This document shows, one piece after another, positions 25,830 to 33,014 of a stretch of 33,014 bases of DNA. Location: assembly GCA_024693455.1 (NCBI GenBank), contig JAILKW010000129.1, positions 1 through 33,014 on the forward strand, given 5' to 3'. This DNA is from Lachnospiraceae bacterium (lineage in GTDB: Bacteria > Bacillota > Clostridia > Lachnospirales > Lachnospiraceae). A model generated the notes under the pieces. It was not told where the DNA came from. It did not search any database and saw nothing but the letters and a program-made list of their open reading frames with translations. A program made the translations under genes and the position numbers. The number at the start of each line of letters is the position of its first letter. Position 1 is the stretch's first letter.

Positions 25830-27402
25830 AGTAGATCAGATACGTATCCCTGTAGGGACAGATTTTAACGAAGTTTTGGAAACCAAAAGACTCTGTGCCA
25901 AAAAACTGGGAGTCAAAACTTCAGATCTTTCGGATTTTAAAATAATAAGGCGCTCCATAGATGCACGTAAAAAACCCGATGAAGTTTATTTTGTTTACAG
26001 CGCATGTCTTAATATCTCGGGAAAATATAAAAAAAGCCGTGATGTTAACGAATACAGAGAAGTGATATATAAACTTCCGGACGCCTTAGGCGCAGCTCCA
26101 AAATACAGACCTGTGGTGGTCGGCATGGGACCTGCAGGACTTTTTGCCGCCCTTATCCTGGCTAAATGCGGATACAGACCGATAGTTCTTGAAAGAGGCA
26201 AAAAGGTAGAAGACAGGCAAAAGGATGTTTCCGATTTTTTTGACGGGGGCAAACTTCTTTTGGATTCAAATGTACAGTTCGGTGAAGGCGGGGCAGGAGC
26301 TTTTTCTGACGGAAAGCTTTCAAGTCAGGTTAAAGACAAAGAAGGCAGAATAAATTATATTTTAAATACCTTTGCCAAATGCGGGGCAAATGAAGATATA
26401 TTGTATGAATACAAACCACATGTAGGTACGGATGTTTTAATGACCGTTGTTTCAAATATCAGAAACGAGATAATAGCATCCGGAGGAGAAGTTCGATATC
26501 AGACATGTGTTTCGGATATAATTACTTCAGGTAATTCCGTAACCGGACTAAAGTTAAAAAGTGGTGATATTATAGAAACAGATCACGCTATTCTTGCGAT
26601 AGGCCACAGTGCAAGAGATCTTTTCTTCTCGCTTTATGATTCCGGTGTAAATATGCAGGCAAAGGATTTTGCCGTGGGGCTTAGGGTTGAACATCCGCAG
26701 GAATTGATAAATGAAAGACAATACGGCAAAAAGGCGGCATTGATACTCCCGGCAGCCTCCTACCGTCTTTCCTGTCAGACCAGAAACGAAAGAGGAGTAT
26801 ATTCGTTTTGTATGTGTCCCGGAGGATATGTTGTAAACGCCTCTTCTGAAAATGGATTTTTGGCAGTAAACGGTATGAGCTATTCAAAACGGGATTCGGA
26901 AAATGCCAATTCAGCTATCGTTGTATCGGTAGGAGACAAAGAATTCGACAAATCATATCCTTTGTCAGGAATAAAATATCAAAGAGAACTTGAGAAAAAG
27001 GCCTTTGAACTTGCTCGCGGAGCAGTTCCGCAGCAGTTTTACAAGGATTTTAAAAACAAAGAAAAGGGTAATATAAAAGGTAACCTTACAAGACTTAAAG
27101 GAATTGGTGAAGCGTCTGATCTGTCAAGTCTGTTTTCGGACGATATCTTTTCTTCATTTTGTGAAGGAATGGAAGACTTCGGAAAGAAAATACCGGGCTT
27201 TGCTGCAGATAACACTTTACTTTCAGGAGTGGAAAGCAGAACTTCTTCTCCTGTAAGAATTCCAAGAGACAACAGGTTCGTTTCAAATTACAATGGATTG
27301 TATCCCTGCGGAGAGGGCGCAGGATATGCAGGAGGGATCCTTTCCGCAGCCATCGACGGAATGAAGGTAGCGGAAGCGGTTATTAAGGATTATGCAAAAT
27401 AA
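25822..27402 (+). CDS. FAD-dependent dehydrogenase, COG2509 type
   Basis: A 526-aa flavoprotein common in Clostridia and annotated as FAD-dependent or NAD(FAD)-utilising dehydrogenase; the reaction is not known. A small N-terminal domain (1-90, IRIPVGTDFNEVLETKRLCAKKLGV then RRSIDARKKPDEVYFVY) precedes the dinucleotide fold VVVGMGPAGLFAALILA (GxGxxG at 101-106) with an acidic Glu at the end of strand 2 (VLERG). Further blocks are VQFGEGGAGAFSDGKLS, AIGHSARDLF, VGLRVEHPQELIN and FCMCPGGYVVNASSE, and the C-terminal FAD contact GLYPCGEGAGYAGGILSAAIDGM. It is the second flavoprotein in a row, and it overlaps mutS by 11 nt. Family membership is clear; function is open. Confidence 0.87.
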   Translation: MIKVDQIRIPVGTDFNEVLETKRLCAKKLGVKTSDLSDFKIIRRSIDARKKPDEVYFVYSACLNISGKYKKSRDVNEYREVIYKLPDALGAAPKYRPVVVGMGPAGLFAALILAKCGYRPIVLERGKKVEDRQKDVSDFFDGGKLLLDSNVQFGEGGAGAFSDGKLSSQVKDKEGRINYILNTFAKCGANEDILYEYKPHVGTDVLMTVVSNIRNEIIASGGEVRYQTCVSDIITSGNSVTGLKLKSGDIIETDHAILAIGHSARDLFFSLYDSGVNMQAKDFAVGLRVEHPQELINERQYGKKAALILPAASYRLSCQTRNERGVYSFCMCPGGYVVNASSENGFLAVNGMSYSKRDSENANSAIVVSVGDKEFDKSYPLSGIKYQRELEKKAFELARGAVPQQFYKDFKNKEKGNIKGNLTRLKGIGEASDLSSLFSDDIFSSFCEGMEDFGKKIPGFAADNTLLSGVESRTSSPVRIPRDNRFVSNYNGLYPCGEGAGYAGGILSAAIDGMKVAEAVIKDYAK

Positions 27403-30037
27403 TATCGACTACGAAAAACTTACTCCGATGATGCTTCAGTATCTTGAAACAAAAGAGCAATATGAGGATTATATCCTTTTTTATCGTTTGGGAGATTTCT
27501 ATGAAATGTTCTTTGACGACGCCATAACTGTTTCAAGAGAACTTGAGCTTACACTCACAGGAAAAAGTTGCGGTCTTGATGAAAGGGCTCCCATGTGCGG
27601 AGTTCCTTTTCATGCAGCGGACAGCTACATATCAAGACTCGTTAAAAAAGGATACAAAGTTGCCATCGGCGAACAGATGGAAGACCCAAAAGAAGCCAAG
27701 GGGCTGGTTAAAAGAGAAGTAATAAGGGTGGTTACTCCGGGAACCATCACAGACACAACAGTTCTTGAAGACGGAAAAAACAACTATGTTTGTTGTTTAT
27801 GTTTTATTTCCGACAGATTCGGAGCTGCTTTTTGTGATGTGTCCACGGGAGATTTTATCACGGGAGAATTCGAAGAAGAAGACAGGTTGTTTGATGAGCT
27901 TGAAAAATTAAAACCCAGTGAAGTTATCTGCAACAGTCCTTTTATTATGACTGCTCCCGAAATCTGCCAGAATTTTAAACAAAACGGAATAAATCCTGCG
28001 GCTCGTGATGATACTTATTTTTCGGATGAGGATGCTTCATCCGTACTTACCAGACATTTTAAGGTAAATAACACAAAGGCACTGGGGCTATATGATCTTC
28101 CCATAGCCATGATAGCTTCCGGAGCACTTCTTTCTTATCTTTTGGAAACCCAGAAAAATGAATTAGTCCATATTCGGACAATCAGGCCCTATGCAACCGA
28201 CAGATTTCTGTTAATAGACAGTTCCTCCCTTCGTAATCTTGAACTGGTGGAATCCATGCGGGACAAGGATAAAAAAGGAAGTCTTCTCTGGGTCCTTGAT
28301 AAAACCAAAACAGCAATGGGTGCAAGGTTACTCCGGGATATGATAAAGTTCCCTCTGATAAACAAAGAAGAAATAGAAAAAAGATATGATGCGATAGAAG
28401 AACTTTCGGGTTCTGTTATTTCAAGGGATGAATTAAGAGAATATCTTACGGCTGTTTACGATCTCGAAAGACTTGTAATGCGGATCTCATACAAAACTGC
28501 AAATCCAAGAGATCTTTTGGCATTTAAAACATCTCTTTCGGTTTTACCGGGAATAAATACCGTTCTTTCTGAATTCGGTTCTTCGCTTCTAAAAGAACTG
28601 AAAGAATCGCTTGATACTTTGAGCGATCTTTGCGGTCTTATTGAAGCAGCTGTTGCTGAAGAACCACCTGTCTCGGTAAGAGACGGAGATATTATTAAAA
28701 CAGGCTTTTCGGAAGATGTGGATACTCTTCGTTCTGCAAAGATCGACGGAAAAAAGTGGCTTGCCAGGCTCGAAGAAAAAGAAAGAGAAAGAACAGGTAT
28801 AAAGAATCTAAAAGTTAAATACAATAAAGTTTTCGGATATTATCTTGAAGTAACCAATTCCTACAAAGATCTTGTTCCGGAAGATTACATCAGAAAACAG
28901 ACTCTTGCAAACGCAGAGCGATTCTATACACCAGAACTTAAAGAACTTGAAAATACCATTCTCGGCGCTGATGAAAAACTAGTCAGGCTTGAATATGATA
29001 TATATATGGAAATCCTTGATTCTCTTTCGAACGAGATAGGACGGATCCAGCAAACAGCGAATGTTATATCTAAACTGGATGTACTTGCAAGCCTTTCATT
29101 TGTTGCTGACAGAAATCAATTTGTAAGACCTAAACTTAACAAAAAAGGCTATATAAATATAAAAGGCGGCAGACATCCCGTGGTTGAGCAGGTCATACCG
29201 AGCGGATTGTATGTTAAAAACGATCTTTATCTGGACCAGGGCGAGAATCTGATCTCAATTATCACAGGCCCGAATATGGCAGGCAAAAGTACCTATATGA
29301 GACAAAATGCTCTTATAGTATTAATGGCCCAAATGGGATCCTTTGTTCCGGCCGATTCAGCCGACATATCAATATGCGATCGTATATTTACCAGAGTAGG
29401 TGCTTCGGACGATCTTTTTTCGGGTCAGAGTACTTTCATGGTTGAAATGAATGAAGTTGCAAACATTTTAAGAAATGCAACCAAAGATTCTCTTATCATC
29501 CTTGATGAGATCGGAAGAGGAACAAGTACCTTTGACGGACTTGCCATTGCCTGGGCAGTGACCGAATATATAAGTGACAGATCGGTGCTCGGTGCCAAAA
29601 CTTTATTTGCCACTCATTATCACGAACTTACGGAACTCGAAGGCAAACTTAAAGGTGTGCAAAATTATTGTGTTGCGGTAAAAGAAAACGGACAGGATAT
29701 CACTTTCTTAAGAAAGATAATCTCAGGCGGAGCGGATAAAAGCTACGGTATTGAAGTAGCAAGACTTGCCGGTGTTCCTGAAGATGTTCTTTTGAGAGCA
29801 AAAGAGATCGCAAATATGCTAAGTTCTCAGGAGCTGTCCCTTGAGTTCGGGAAAGCAAACAAAAAAGAAAAAGAAGTAACCAATGAGAATATCCGAGGTC
29901 AGATGACTCTTTTTGATGCGGTATCGGATGCGGATATCATAGAAGAGATCAAAAATATAGATGTAATGAACATGACTCCCATGGCAGCCTTGAATTGCCT
30001 TGCGGATCTGTGTGATAAGGTAAATAACAGATGGTAA
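27392..30037 (+). CDS. mutS: DNA mismatch repair protein MutS
   Basis: Recognises base mismatches and small loops and recruits MutL. The 881-aa product has every expected region. The mismatch-binding Phe-X-Glu lies in LGDFYEMF (Phe36, Glu38). The lever and clamp contain NLELVESMRDKDKKGSLLWVLDKT, and the ATPase contains Walker A GPNMAGKST (626-634), then GASDDLFSGQSTFMVEM, Walker B LIILDEIGRGTSTFDG and the FATHYHEL switch. The C-terminal dimerisation helix is present and the end contains QMTLFDA, which resembles a beta-clamp binding motif (QxxLF). The start overlaps the upstream flavoprotein by 11 nt, and the end overlaps mutL by 7 nt, which favours stoichiometric co-expression with mutL. Confidence 0.98.
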   Translation: MQNNIDYEKLTPMMLQYLETKEQYEDYILFYRLGDFYEMFFDDAITVSRELELTLTGKSCGLDERAPMCGVPFHAADSYISRLVKKGYKVAIGEQMEDPKEAKGLVKREVIRVVTPGTITDTTVLEDGKNNYVCCLCFISDRFGAAFCDVSTGDFITGEFEEEDRLFDELEKLKPSEVICNSPFIMTAPEICQNFKQNGINPAARDDTYFSDEDASSVLTRHFKVNNTKALGLYDLPIAMIASGALLSYLLETQKNELVHIRTIRPYATDRFLLIDSSSLRNLELVESMRDKDKKGSLLWVLDKTKTAMGARLLRDMIKFPLINKEEIEKRYDAIEELSGSVISRDELREYLTAVYDLERLVMRISYKTANPRDLLAFKTSLSVLPGINTVLSEFGSSLLKELKESLDTLSDLCGLIEAAVAEEPPVSVRDGDIIKTGFSEDVDTLRSAKIDGKKWLARLEEKERERTGIKNLKVKYNKVFGYYLEVTNSYKDLVPEDYIRKQTLANAERFYTPELKELENTILGADEKLVRLEYDIYMEILDSLSNEIGRIQQTANVISKLDVLASLSFVADRNQFVRPKLNKKGYINIKGGRHPVVEQVIPSGLYVKNDLYLDQGENLISIITGPNMAGKSTYMRQNALIVLMAQMGSFVPADSADISICDRIFTRVGASDDLFSGQSTFMVEMNEVANILRNATKDSLIILDEIGRGTSTFDGLAIAWAVTEYISDRSVLGAKTLFATHYHELTELEGKLKGVQNYCVAVKENGQDITFLRKIISGGADKSYGIEVARLAGVPEDVLLRAKEIANMLSSQELSLEFGKANKKEKEVTNENIRGQMTLFDAVSDADIIEEIKNIDVMNMTPMAALNCLADLCDKVNNRW

Positions 30038-31890
30038 GAAATGAAATAAAACCATTACCGCCGCAAACGGTAGACAAGATAGCGGCAGGTGAAGTTATTG
30101 AGCGGCCTGCATCAATACTTAAAGAACTTATAGAAAATTCCATTGACGCCGGTGCGAGTGCCATCTCCATAGAAATAACGGGCGGTGGTATTGATTCCAT
30201 AAGAATAACCGACAACGGAGCAGGTATAAGAAAAGACGAGATACAAAATGCTTTTCTTCGTCATTATACCAGTAAACTTCGTGATGCATCGGAGCTATCA
30301 CATATCGAAAGTCTGGGATTTCGCGGAGAAGCATTATCAAGTATAGCAGCTGTTTCAAAGGTGGAACTCTATACCAAAGCAAAAGAAGAAGCTATCGGTT
30401 CTTTATATACCATTGAAGGCGGAAGAGAGATCGAACTTATAGATACGGGGGCTCCCGACGGAAGTACCTTTTTTATAAGATCGATATTTTACAATACTCC
30501 CGCCAGGAGGAAATTTTTAAAATCCCCGATGACTGAGGGGAATTATATTAAAGATCTTGTCGAAAAAATGGCTCTTTCTTCGCCCGGCATCTCATTCAGG
30601 TTAAAGAGTAACGGAAAGGAAACCGTCTCCACACCCGGAAACGGGAACCTTCTTGATGCCATATACAGTATATACGGAAAAGACATTACAAACGAAATGC
30701 TTCCGATATCCGTAGAAGAAGCCGGAATAAAAATTGAAGGTTATATTGGAAGTTCAGCCGCAAACAGAGGTAATCGGTCAATGGAAATCTTCTTTGTAAA
30801 CGGAAGATATGTCAGAAGCCGTATATTATCCAATGCTCTTGAAGAAGGATACGAAGGTTTTGCCATGCAGCATCAGTTTCCGGCCGTGATACTTAATATT
30901 TCCGTTGAAGGCGAAAGGCTTGATGTTAACGTACATCCCACAAAACAGGAGATACGTTTTTCAGATGAAAAACTGTTATATGACATTCTAAAAAAAGCAG
31001 TACACCAAAGGCTGATATACAGGGAAGATATCAAAGAAGTTCCGCTTACCGAAACAGACACAAATAATGCAACTCTTATTTCCTATGCTGAACCCTTTGA
31101 AAGCAGCCGGATAGAAGAAATAAAAAACAAGGTCACGCTTGCTATACATAAAGAAAATCTAAAACCGAATCAAAGACGTGAAACCCTTGATATCATAAAA
31201 AAGACTTTTATGGAAGAAAAGTCTTCCGATCCCGATATCCGGGAGTCTGATTTTGAACTTAAAGACGGCCGTATCTCATATGAGCAAATGAGTTTCATGA
31301 CCGAAAAAAGCAGAAAAAATCACAGAATAGTCGGTCAGGTTTTCGGTACGTATTTTATCATAGAATACGATAATGAAATGTACCTTATAGATCAACACGC
31401 AGCCCATGAAAAGGTATTATACGAAAAGACCATGAAAAGAATGCGTGAAAAAAAGCCCGAAACACAGTTGGTTTCACCCCCTATTATAGTTACACTTTCA
31501 CCTGTAGAAGAAGAAGCTTATCTTTCATACAGTGAAGTTTTTACGGATATGGGCTATGAGATATCTCATTTTGGAGGAAAAGAATATCGAATAAGCGGAG
31601 TTCCCGCCGATATGTATTCAATAGATCCAAAAGAGCTTTTTCTTTCGGTACTTTCGGATTCATCTGCCTGGAAAAAGGAAGCCGGTATTGACCTTATAAA
31701 AGAAAGGATAGCATCCATGTCATGTAAAGCGGCAATTAAAGGAAATCACAGTCTTTCCACTGCCGAAATGGAAGCTCTCTTTAACGAACTGATAGATCTT
31801 GATGAACCGTATCATTGTCCGCACGGCAGACCTACAATGATATCATTTTCACATAATGAACTCGATAAAAAATTCGGGAGGATAGTATGA
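30031..31890 (+). CDS. mutL: DNA mismatch repair protein MutL (endonuclease type)
   Basis: GHKL ATPase that links mismatch recognition to strand incision. The 619-aa product has the N-terminal ATPase motifs KIAAGEVIERPASILKELIENSIDAG (in parts: IAAGEVIERP, ELIENSIDAG), ITDNGAGI, SLGFRGEALSSI and FYNTPARRKFL. The C-terminal domain carries the metal-dependent endonuclease motif DQHAAHEKVLYE (Asp454-Glu465, form DQHA-x2-E-x4-E), plus SCKAAIKGNH and CPHGRP. This is the nicking MutL type found in bacteria without MutH, consistent with a Gram-positive host. It overlaps mutS by 7 nt and miaA by 4 nt (ATGA). Confidence 0.98.
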   Translation: MVRNEIKPLPPQTVDKIAAGEVIERPASILKELIENSIDAGASAISIEITGGGIDSIRITDNGAGIRKDEIQNAFLRHYTSKLRDASELSHIESLGFRGEALSSIAAVSKVELYTKAKEEAIGSLYTIEGGREIELIDTGAPDGSTFFIRSIFYNTPARRKFLKSPMTEGNYIKDLVEKMALSSPGISFRLKSNGKETVSTPGNGNLLDAIYSIYGKDITNEMLPISVEEAGIKIEGYIGSSAANRGNRSMEIFFVNGRYVRSRILSNALEEGYEGFAMQHQFPAVILNISVEGERLDVNVHPTKQEIRFSDEKLLYDILKKAVHQRLIYREDIKEVPLTETDTNNATLISYAEPFESSRIEEIKNKVTLAIHKENLKPNQRRETLDIIKKTFMEEKSSDPDIRESDFELKDGRISYEQMSFMTEKSRKNHRIVGQVFGTYFIIEYDNEMYLIDQHAAHEKVLYEKTMKRMREKKPETQLVSPPIIVTLSPVEEEAYLSYSEVFTDMGYEISHFGGKEYRISGVPADMYSIDPKELFLSVLSDSSAWKKEAGIDLIKERIASMSCKAAIKGNHSLSTAEMEALFNELIDLDEPYHCPHGRPTMISFSHNELDKKFGRIV

Positions 31891-32849
31891 TCGGAAAAGA
31901 TCCGCTTATCATATTGACCGGTCCGACCGGTGTTGGTAAAAGCGCTCTTTCAATCCGACTTGCAAAGGAACTTGACTGCGAGATAATATCGGCTGATTCC
32001 ATGCAGGTTTATAAAGGAATGGATATAGGAACCGCAAAGATCACAAAGGAAGAAGCATGCGGTATCAGGCATTACGGTATCGATCTGACAAGCCCCGACA
32101 GTTGTTACAACGTTACCGGATTTGTTACCATGGCCAAAAATGCGATAACAGAGATCGTATCAAGAGGAAAACTGCCTCTTGTTGTGGGCGGAACAGGCTT
32201 TTACATTCAGGCGCTTTTATATGATGTTGAATTTACTGAAGAAGAAACCGACGACAAAAGGCGCAAAGAACTGAGTGAATACGCTGAAATTCATGGTCCC
32301 GAGGCCCTGCATGAGCTTTTAAAAGACATTGATCCCATATCATATGAAACCATTCATTACAATAATGTCAAAAGAACCATTCGGGCAATTGAATTTTACG
32401 AGAAAAACAAATTCCCGATCTCATCACATAACAGAGAGCAAAAACAACGGGAATCCTTTTACAACAGTGCATATTTTGTGCTGGAGAGGAAAAGAGATTC
32501 ATTATACGAAAATATCAATAAAAGAGTTGATCTTATGATGGAAAAAGGCCTTCTTGCCGAAGCCCGTCGAATTTACGATCTTGGGATAGACAGAAGTTTT
32601 TGTGCAATGCAGGCCATAGGTTATAAACAGCTCTTTGAATATTTTGACGGAAGTGTTTCTCTTGACGAAGCGATCGATAATATAAAAAAAGAATCCAGAC
32701 ATTATGCCAAAAGACAGTTAACCTGGTTTAGGCGGGAAAAAGATGTGATATGGCTTGAAAGAGAAGAAAGCGATGATGTGATCTTCGATCACATTTTGGA
32801 AATACTAAAAGAAAGAGAGATAGTATCTTATGGACGATGCAGTCAGTAA
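31887..32849 (+). CDS. miaA: tRNA dimethylallyltransferase
   Basis: Transfers the dimethylallyl group from DMAPP to N6 of adenine 37 in tRNAs that read UNN codons. The 320-aa protein has Walker A GPTGVGKS (12-19), ISADSMQVYKGMDIGTAK, HYGIDLTSPD, VGGTGFYIQALLY, the NVKRTIRAIE segment and the C-terminal MQAIGYKQL and HYAKRQLTWFRR, all standard for MiaA. The stop of mutL overlaps its ATG by 4 nt. The mutS-mutL-miaA order is a common one in Clostridia and other bacteria. The following gene starts 20 nt before its end. Confidence 0.98.
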   Translation: MIGKDPLIILTGPTGVGKSALSIRLAKELDCEIISADSMQVYKGMDIGTAKITKEEACGIRHYGIDLTSPDSCYNVTGFVTMAKNAITEIVSRGKLPLVVGGTGFYIQALLYDVEFTEEETDDKRRKELSEYAEIHGPEALHELLKDIDPISYETIHYNNVKRTIRAIEFYEKNKFPISSHNREQKQRESFYNSAYFVLERKRDSLYENINKRVDLMMEKGLLAEARRIYDLGIDRSFCAMQAIGYKQLFEYFDGSVSLDEAIDNIKKESRHYAKRQLTWFRREKDVIWLEREESDDVIFDHILEILKEREIVSYGRCSQ

Positions 32850-33014
32850 AACCAAAGAAATATATTCGAATATAGGAATATCCGAAAAGATACTTGAATT
32901 TGGAAATAAAACCGAAGTCAGACTTAAGGACAGGTTTGACCGTATAGACATGATAGCGGAGGCAAACTCTCTTAAAGTTATTTATGCCATGCAAAAAGCC
33001 AAAGTTTCGGCTGA
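32830..33014 (+). CDS. N-terminus of a methionine gamma-lyase family (aluminium-resistance-like, YnbB) protein, cut by window end
   Basis: An open frame starts with ATG at 32830, inside the end of miaA, and runs off the window with 61 residues visible. The sequence IGISEKILEFGNKTEV, then IAEANSLKVIYAMQKAKVSA resembles the start of the YnbB family of PLP-dependent lyase-like enzymes (typical form IAEYNQLKVLxAFQxxRVSDxHF). These genes often follow miaA or hfq in Firmicutes. A weak AGAGAGAT purine run (32815-32822) could act as ribosome binding site. The PLP lysine and catalytic core are outside the window, so the call rests on the N-terminal pattern and the position. The name aluminium resistance is historical and should not be taken as function. 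Confidence 0.72.
   Translation, partial: MDDAVSKTKEIYSNIGISEKILEFGNKTEVRLKDRFDRIDMIAEANSLKVIYAMQKAKVSA

Overview
The window is a gene-dense bacterial chromosome segment with every recognised gene on the + strand. Gene content and order suggest a Gram-positive Clostridia, most likely Lachnospiraceae (Butyrivibrio-like). The clues are a YdiF-type ABC-F gene next to rex, monofunctional formate-THF ligase next to folD, phoH / PgpH-like / ybeY in order, a YtgP/SpoVB-type flippase, a DUF3048 lipoprotein, endonuclease-type MutL without MutH, and miaA followed by a methionine gamma-lyase family gene. Genus assignment is inference.

Layout. (1) 1-1488: the 3' part of leuS. (2) 1489-1926: a non-coding gap with a degenerate tandem array (116-bp period, three units plus a stub) that contains inverted repeats. 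(3) 1927-9973: icd, a YdiF-like ABC-F ATPase, rex, an unrecognised coiled-coil protein, NAD(P)HX epimerase/dehydratase, alr and a soluble CorC-like CBS protein. Nicotinamide nucleotides are a recurring theme: NADPH production, NADH/NAD+ sensing and NAD(P)HX repair. (4) 9974-12340: a good sigma-A-type promoter, yebC and glgA, closed by a strong hairpin. (5) 12354-33014: a tightly packed run of ftsK, fhs, folD, a zinc-ribbon/TPR membrane protein, rlmH, phoH, a PgpH-like protein, ybeY, a DUF3048 lipoprotein, a MurJ-like flippase, two flavoproteins, mutS, mutL, miaA and the start of a PLP-enzyme gene. From folD onward most neighbours overlap or abut, which suggests translational coupling.

Most of the window is housekeeping: one-carbon metabolism, rRNA maturation and methylation, mismatch repair, envelope and wall synthesis, and tRNA modification. 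I see no mobile element, CRISPR array, defence island or RNA gene. The least ordinary signals are the repeat array between leuS and icd, a PgpH-family protein that lacks both the extracellular domain and the HD-motif residues, a Zn-ribbon/TM/TPR/chitobiase-C-like protein, an orphan coiled-coil protein in the rex-nnr neighbourhood, and an RlmH with a changed C-terminal motif.
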